This document shows positions 60,088 through 64,000 of a stretch of DNA of 64,000 bases, one piece after another. How positions within the stretch are numbered: the stretch's first letter is position 1; every line of letters starts with the position of its first letter. The stretch covers positions 7,440,001 through 7,504,000 of the forward strand of contig NZ_AP028461.1 of the NCBI RefSeq assembly GCF_033097365.1, given 5' to 3'. The DNA is from Actinoplanes sichuanensis (lineage in GTDB: Bacteria > Actinomycetota > Actinomycetes > Mycobacteriales > Micromonosporaceae). The notes beneath the pieces were generated by a model that saw only the letters and a program-made list of their open reading frames with translations, made no database searches and was not told where the DNA came from. The translations under genes and the position numbers were made by a program.

Positions 60088-61621
60088 CGTCCTCACCCGT
60101 ACCCCCGCGGTGTTGAAACGGCCTGTTGTCTTTTATGCCGTCGTCTATCTGGCCATGGCGTTGTGGTTCTGGCAGAGCGACCTGGTGCCCGGTGACTCGG
60201 CGAGCCGGGTCGCGAACGCCTGGTACACGCTGTTCAGCCGGGATCCGCACCTGGCCGCGATCGGCTTCGTCTGGAACCCGCTGCCGTCGCTGATCCTGCT
60301 GCCGTTCCTGCCGCTCGGGCTGATCTTCCCGGCGCTCACCCAGCAGGGCCTGCTGGTGGTGCTGGTCTCGGCGGCGCTGATGACCGCGACCGTCCCGGTG
60401 CTGCATGACGTGCTGCGGCGCTCCGACGTGCCGCGGACCGCCCGGCTGGTGCTGACCGGCGCGTTCGCGCTGCACCCGATGATCGTCATCTACTCCGGTA
60501 ACGGGATGAGCGAGGCGTGCTTCCTGCTCTGCCTGATGCTGGCGGTGCGGGCGCTGGTCATCTGGCTCGTCGACGGCCGCCCCGAACAGCTCGTGCCACT
60601 CGGCCTCGCCATCGGGCTCGCCTACGGCGCGAGATACGAGGCGCTCGCCCCGGCTGCCGCGGTCCCGGTTCTCGTCTTCCTGACCACCTTCGTCCGTACG
60701 GCCGGGGAACGCCCCCGCCGGATGGCGTCGGCCCGGGCCGACGCGGTGATCGCCGGACTGCCCGGGCTGCTGGCGGTGATCCTCTGGGCGCTGGCCGGCA
60801 AGCTGATCGTCGGGCAGTGGTTCGCCACGTTCTCCTCCCAGTACGGCAACTCGGCCCAGGTGTCCGCGAACGCCACCGGGATCAGCTCGGTGACCGGCGA
60901 CGACCTGCCCGGCCGGTTCGGCTACTGGGTGCAGCAGATGTCCGGCCTGGCCCCGCTGTTCCTGCTGATCCTGGTGGCGGCACTGGGGATGGCCTGGCGA
61001 CGGCGTGATCCACGGGCGCTGGCGGCGTGCACGGTGCTCGGGTCGGTGCTGGCGTTCGACGGGCTGGCGTTCCTGTCCGGCACGTCGTTCGGCTGGCTGC
61101 GGTTCCACATCACCGTGATCCCGCTGACCGTGCTGCTGGCCGGGCATCTGATCGCGGCCCGGCCCCGGCCGGTGGTCGTGCCGCTCGCGCTCGGCGCGGT
61201 ACTGATCTCGATACCGGCCACCCTGGTCACGCTAGGGCAGCCGGCGCTGGCCCGCGAGGAGTCGGAGTGGTTCACCGCGGACGGCGCGGAGCGGACCCGG
61301 GGTCTCACCATGGTCAACCGGCAGGTGGCCGCCGACCTGGACGCGATGGGGCTGCCGGACGGCGCGGTCCTCACCGACGCGGCCTACGCCTTCGGTGTGG
61401 TGCTGGCCAGCGACCACCCGCGACAGTTCGTGATCACCCCGGACCGGGACTTCGCCGCGTCGGTCGCCGATCCGGGCGGGCACGGAGTCCGCTACCTGCT
61501 GCTGTCCGCCCAGGGCGCCGCCGATGCGGTCCGCCTCCGGACCTCGGTCAGCGCCGCTCCGCTTCGGAGCTGGCACGACCCGCGCGGCGGTCTGCAGTGG
61601 ACTCTCGTCCCAGTTCGGTGA
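60077..61621 (+). CDS. GT39-like polytopic membrane glycosyltransferase
   Basis: Membrane protein of 514 residues with about 10-12 segments and a GT-C-type first loop (DLVPGDSASRVANAW, about 35-49) followed by FVWNPLPSL. The C-terminal 110 residues are soluble and outside. ATG 60077 has AAGGAG 7 bases upstream. Last gene of the operon 53184-61621. It probably transfers a sugar from polyprenyl phosphate on the outer face, supplied by the GT2-GtrA protein. Its 3' end overlaps the convergent gene at 61548 by 74 bases. Confidence 0.85.
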   Translation: MSVDVLTRTPAVLKRPVVFYAVVYLAMALWFWQSDLVPGDSASRVANAWYTLFSRDPHLAAIGFVWNPLPSLILLPFLPLGLIFPALTQQGLLVVLVSAALMTATVPVLHDVLRRSDVPRTARLVLTGAFALHPMIVIYSGNGMSEACFLLCLMLAVRALVIWLVDGRPEQLVPLGLAIGLAYGARYEALAPAAAVPVLVFLTTFVRTAGERPRRMASARADAVIAGLPGLLAVILWALAGKLIVGQWFATFSSQYGNSAQVSANATGISSVTGDDLPGRFGYWVQQMSGLAPLFLLILVAALGMAWRRRDPRALAACTVLGSVLAFDGLAFLSGTSFGWLRFHITVIPLTVLLAGHLIAARPRPVVVPLALGAVLISIPATLVTLGQPALAREESEWFTADGAERTRGLTMVNRQVAADLDAMGLPDGAVLTDAAYAFGVVLASDHPRQFVITPDRDFAASVADPGGHGVRYLLLSAQGAADAVRLRTSVSAAPLRSWHDPRGGLQWTLVPVR

Positions 61622-62537
61622 TCAGGCGGCGATAGGTCTCGAACGCCGGTTTCGGGCGGTAGTCCGAGGTCATCAGACCGAACTGGAACATCGGGTCGTC
61701 GACGTCGCTGTCGGCGTCGCGCAGGTCGAAGTGCTCGTAGGTGTCGATGTTGAGCTCCTCCGCGGCCGCGTCGACGATCCGCACCACGGTCTCCAACACC
61801 TCGGCCTGACGCGCGGGTGACCGGCCGGCACCGGTCGGCCACCCGTGCTCGGTGACGTGCATCGGCACGTCACCGGGGATCCCGCCGGCGCCCAGGCTCT
61901 CCCGGCGGAAGTGCCGCAGCACCCCGGCGACCGTCTCGGCGAACGACTCGGCCGGGACGGGCCGGAAGACGTCCGGAAAGAAGTCCAGCCCCACGTAGTC
62001 GAGCGCGTCCCGGAACTCGTCGCCGCCTGCCTCGGCCAGCCCGGTCCAGTAGGCCTGCCCCGGGTCGAAGGCGAGCGTCGAGTTGCAGCCGACCAGGACG
62101 TCCGCGCCGAGCCGGGCCACCTCGTCGCGGGCCGCGAGCACCCCCTCGATCAGGGCCCGCCGCACCGCCGGGAACTCGCCGTCACCACCCGGCCCGGCAT
62201 TGTCCGGCTCCTCGGCGATCTGCACCTTGGCCAGCACCGGCGCGTGCCGGCGGATGCGCTCCCGGACGAATCCGAGCCAGCCGGTCAGATCCTCGCCCGG
62301 CTCCCGGAAACACAGCACCAGGTCGAGGCGGCGCCGGCCGGTCGCATAACGCTCGGGCTCGGGCGGCGCCTGGGGCGAACCCGGCGCCGCGTCGCTGTAG
62401 TGCAGATAACCACGCACCAGGAACGGGCGGTCGCCGTGCAGATCGTCGAGGGCCGCGCCGATGCGCTGCGGGTCCTCGGCCGGGCCGTCCACCGCGATGG
62501 AGAGACCACCCGGGTAGATACCGAAGTCGATGGGCAT
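61548..62537 (-). CDS. TIM-barrel glycoside-hydrolase-like protein
   Basis: Soluble protein of about 329 residues with a clan-A (TIM-barrel) glycosidase look: VQIAEEPDNAG (about 130-140) carries a putative acid/base Glu after strand 4, LDYVGLDFFPD is a typical strand, and HVTEHGWPTG (about 230) supplies a putative nucleophile Glu after strand 7. I cannot assign a GH family. No signal peptide. Start taken at ATG 62537 (MPIDFGIYPGG); a GTG at 62564 is also in frame. Divergent from the TetR gene at 62596 and possibly controlled by it. The 3' end overlaps the GT39-like gene by 74 bases tail-to-tail. Confidence 0.75.
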   Translation of the reverse strand: MPIDFGIYPGGLSIAVDGPAEDPQRIGAALDDLHGDRPFLVRGYLHYSDAAPGSPQAPPEPERYATGRRRLDLVLCFREPGEDLTGWLGFVRERIRRHAPVLAKVQIAEEPDNAGPGGDGEFPAVRRALIEGVLAARDEVARLGADVLVGCNSTLAFDPGQAYWTGLAEAGGDEFRDALDYVGLDFFPDVFRPVPAESFAETVAGVLRHFRRESLGAGGIPGDVPMHVTEHGWPTGAGRSPARQAEVLETVVRIVDAAAEELNIDTYEHFDLRDADSDVDDPMFQFGLMTSDYRPKPAFETYRRLITELGRESTADRRAGRASSEAERR

Positions 62538-62560
62538 GCGACCGTACCGAAAAAATGGTG

Positions 62561-62589
62561 TCACCCCAAGTTTTGAGTGACGCTAAGAT
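62561..62589 (+). promoter_or_regulatory. TetR control region: imperfect palindrome and -10
   Basis: TCACCCCAA (62561-62569) and TTGAGTGA (62573-62580) form an imperfect inverted repeat between the divergent genes, next to TAAGAT (62584-62589), a TANNNT -10 that would start transcription at GTG 62596. No clear -35 is visible, as expected of a leaderless autoregulated gene only in part. Confidence 0.4.
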
Positions 62590-62595
62590 TCCTGC

Positions 62596-63177
62596 GTGGG
62601 TCTTCGAGACGAGAAGAAGCAGGCGACCCGGACGGCGATCGCCGACTCCGCGCTGATGCTGTTCCTGAAGAAGGGGTTCGACCGGGTCACCGTGGCCGAG
62701 GTGGCCCGGGCCGCGAACGTGTCGGTGAACACGGTCTTCAACTACTTCCCGACGAAGGAGGACCTGCTCTTCGACCGGCAGGACGAGGTGGTGCGACGGC
62801 TGGCCCGGGCCGTGCACGACCGCGCGGGCGACGAGAGCCCGGCCGCCGCGGTGTGCCGCGCATTCCTCGACCGACTGGACCGCGACGACCCGACACTCGG
62901 CCTGCACCCCGGGGCGGCCCGGCTCTGGCGGGTCGTCGACGACAGCCCGGCCCTGCTGGCCCGTGTGCGACTGCTCCGGGAGCTCACCGAGGACGCCCTG
63001 GCCGAGGCCCTGCCGTCCGGGTCCCGCCTGACCGCCGCCGTCCTCGCGGCCGCCGACCACGCGTTGCACGCCGAGATCCGGCGACGCGTCACCCTGGGCG
63101 AGCCCACATCGGACATCCGGGCGGCGATCCGGGCCGACGCCGAACGGGCATTCGCGGTCATCGGCGGGCTGACCTGA
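62596..63177 (+). CDS. TetR-family regulator
   Basis: Regulator of 193 residues. Helix-turn-helix about 10-55 (RTAIADSALMLFLKKGF, VTVAEVARAANVSVNTVFNYFPTKEDLLF), of the subgroup with NTVFNYFPTKEDL, then a helical domain. GTG 62596 has no ribosome site; a -10-like TAAGAT sits 6 bases upstream, so the message may be leaderless. Divergent from the glycosidase-like gene, which it probably controls. Confidence 0.9.
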   Translation: MGLRDEKKQATRTAIADSALMLFLKKGFDRVTVAEVARAANVSVNTVFNYFPTKEDLLFDRQDEVVRRLARAVHDRAGDESPAAAVCRAFLDRLDRDDPTLGLHPGAARLWRVVDDSPALLARVRLLRELTEDALAEALPSGSRLTAAVLAAADHALHAEIRRRVTLGEPTSDIRAAIRADAERAFAVIGGLT

Positions 63178-63396
63178 CCCTCTCCGATACGCCCGATTAA
63201 TCCGATCGCCCGGATGGTGTCGGAACTCTGACATCGAGCCCGCGCCCGCCGGTCGGACGATGGACCGCGCCCTGGTCACAGTGGATAGTCGTACCGGTGC
63301 ACAGAGTTACCAAGCTCGATTTTCGTCAGCTCGCACCGGCTACTCTCGACAGAGCTTCTGACCTGCGTAAACACATCTTGAAGACGGGGTAAATAC

Positions 63397-64000
63397 ATGG
63401 CCGCGGTGGGAGAGGTCGTCGGGGGACGTTATCGACTCGTCCGCTCGCTCGCCTCAGGTCACATGAGTCGCATCTGGCTGTCCGTCGACGAGAAGACCGA
63501 CGAATACGTCGTGGCCAAACACTGCGCCCTCCCCGACGGCCTCACCATCGGTCAGCAGGAACTCCTCCGGGACTGGGCGCTCCCGGAGGCCGCCGCCGCC
63601 TCCCGCGTCGAGCACCCCAACGTGATCCAGACCCACGACGTCCTACCGTCCTGGGACGGGCCGTGGATCATCATGGAGTACCTGCCGTCCCGCTCGCTGC
63701 ACCAGATGATCGACGAGTCCGGGCCGATGTCCCCGGTCCGCGTCGCCCGGATCGGCCTGCTGCTGGTGTCCGCGCTGCGGGCGGCCGGGCGCGCCGGAGT
63801 GCTGCACCTCGACGTCAAACCGGGCAACGTGCTGATCACCGACGAGGGTCGGGTCGTGCTCACCGACTTCGGCCCGGCCGTCACACCGAACGGCATCCGC
63901 ACCCTCGCCGACGCCGGGATCGTGCTCGGCTCCCCGAAATACATCGCACCCGAACGCATCTACGACCACGCCACCGACGAGCGGTCCGACCTGTGGTCCC
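63397..64000 (+). CDS. Ser/Thr protein kinase, 3' end outside the window
   Basis: Eukaryotic-type (Hanks) kinase; 201 codons are visible and the frame runs off the right edge. Kinase domain from residue 10: a Gly-poor nucleotide loop (SLASGHMSRIW), beta-3 Lys41 (VVAKHCAL), catalytic HLDVKPGNVL with Asp139, DFG Asp157 (LTDFGPA), and SPKYIAPER for the APE motif. ATG 63397 follows GACGGGG. The domain is complete enough to be active. Whether a membrane segment and sensor follow cannot be seen. The 219 bases before it contain no further gene that I can support. Confidence 0.9.
   Translation, partial: MAAVGEVVGGRYRLVRSLASGHMSRIWLSVDEKTDEYVVAKHCALPDGLTIGQQELLRDWALPEAAAASRVEHPNVIQTHDVLPSWDGPWIIMEYLPSRSLHQMIDESGPMSPVRVARIGLLLVSALRAAGRAGVLHLDVKPGNVLITDEGRVVLTDFGPAVTPNGIRTLADAGIVLGSPKYIAPERIYDHATDERSDLWS

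Overview
The window is GC-rich, densely packed actinobacterial DNA. Gene content suggests a filamentous member of the Micromonosporaceae, close to Actinoplanes: many multi-sensor histidine kinases, GAF/PAS proteins, TetR regulators, envelope glycosyltransferases, a NUDIX-free small ECF locus and an eukaryotic-type Ser/Thr kinase. The genus is an inference; no rRNA, tRNA or marker gene is present to settle it. No mobile element, phage gene, CRISPR array or RNA gene was found.

Layout. 1-5455: a GAF-PAS kinase cut by the left edge, a response regulator/kinase pair, a TAXI-type solute-binding lipoprotein converging on the kinase, and an unknown gene. 5471-8513: a GH13 enzyme preceded by a 38-residue secreted-peptide gene too short for normal gene callers, and an aminotransferase. 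8516-20089: a signalling block with four histidine kinases (two MASE1, one GAF, one CHASE), a lone receiver, a secreted subtilase and a type II NADH dehydrogenase. 20099-25145: an SsuD-like monooxygenase co-transcribed with a sugar-type ABC importer and a PfkB kinase. 25302-29765: a GT39-like membrane protein, an ECF sigma/membrane protein pair and a GT2. 29884-37520: an FdhF/YdeP-type molybdoenzyme, an SDR with TetR, a His/Lys-rich secreted protein, and a beta-grasp (MoaD/ThiS-like) protein coupled to a BNR propeller. 37662-48174: a soluble chemoreceptor-like protein, a KdpD-like kinase/KdpE/Ppx operon, a large membrane protein, an ArsB/NhaD-type permease, a CNNM/CBS protein and a DUF2278 protein. 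48183-53030: a four-sensor kinase with TetR, and a secreted CocE-type hydrolase. 53184-61621: a tightly overlapped envelope-polysaccharide operon (PQQ sugar dehydrogenase-PA14 protein, GT2-GtrA, processive GT2, GT39-like). 61548-64000: a GH-like protein, TetR and a Ser/Thr kinase cut by the right edge.

The most connected observation is regulatory. Five sites with the layout CTCA-N16/17-GCCGATAA, the form I recall for FliA-family (flagellar/zoospore) promoters of Actinoplanes, lie just upstream of sensory genes: the two MASE1 kinases, the GAF kinase, the CHASE kinase and the soluble chemoreceptor-like protein. Two of them place the transcription start on a GTG start codon (leaderless mRNA). 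This points to a set of sensors made together with the motility programme. One of these kinases has degenerate ATP-binding boxes and another carries a 42-bp tandem repeat inside its dimerisation domain. A second point of interest is the monooxygenase/sugar-importer operon, whose make-up resembles oxidative sulfo-sugar degradation.
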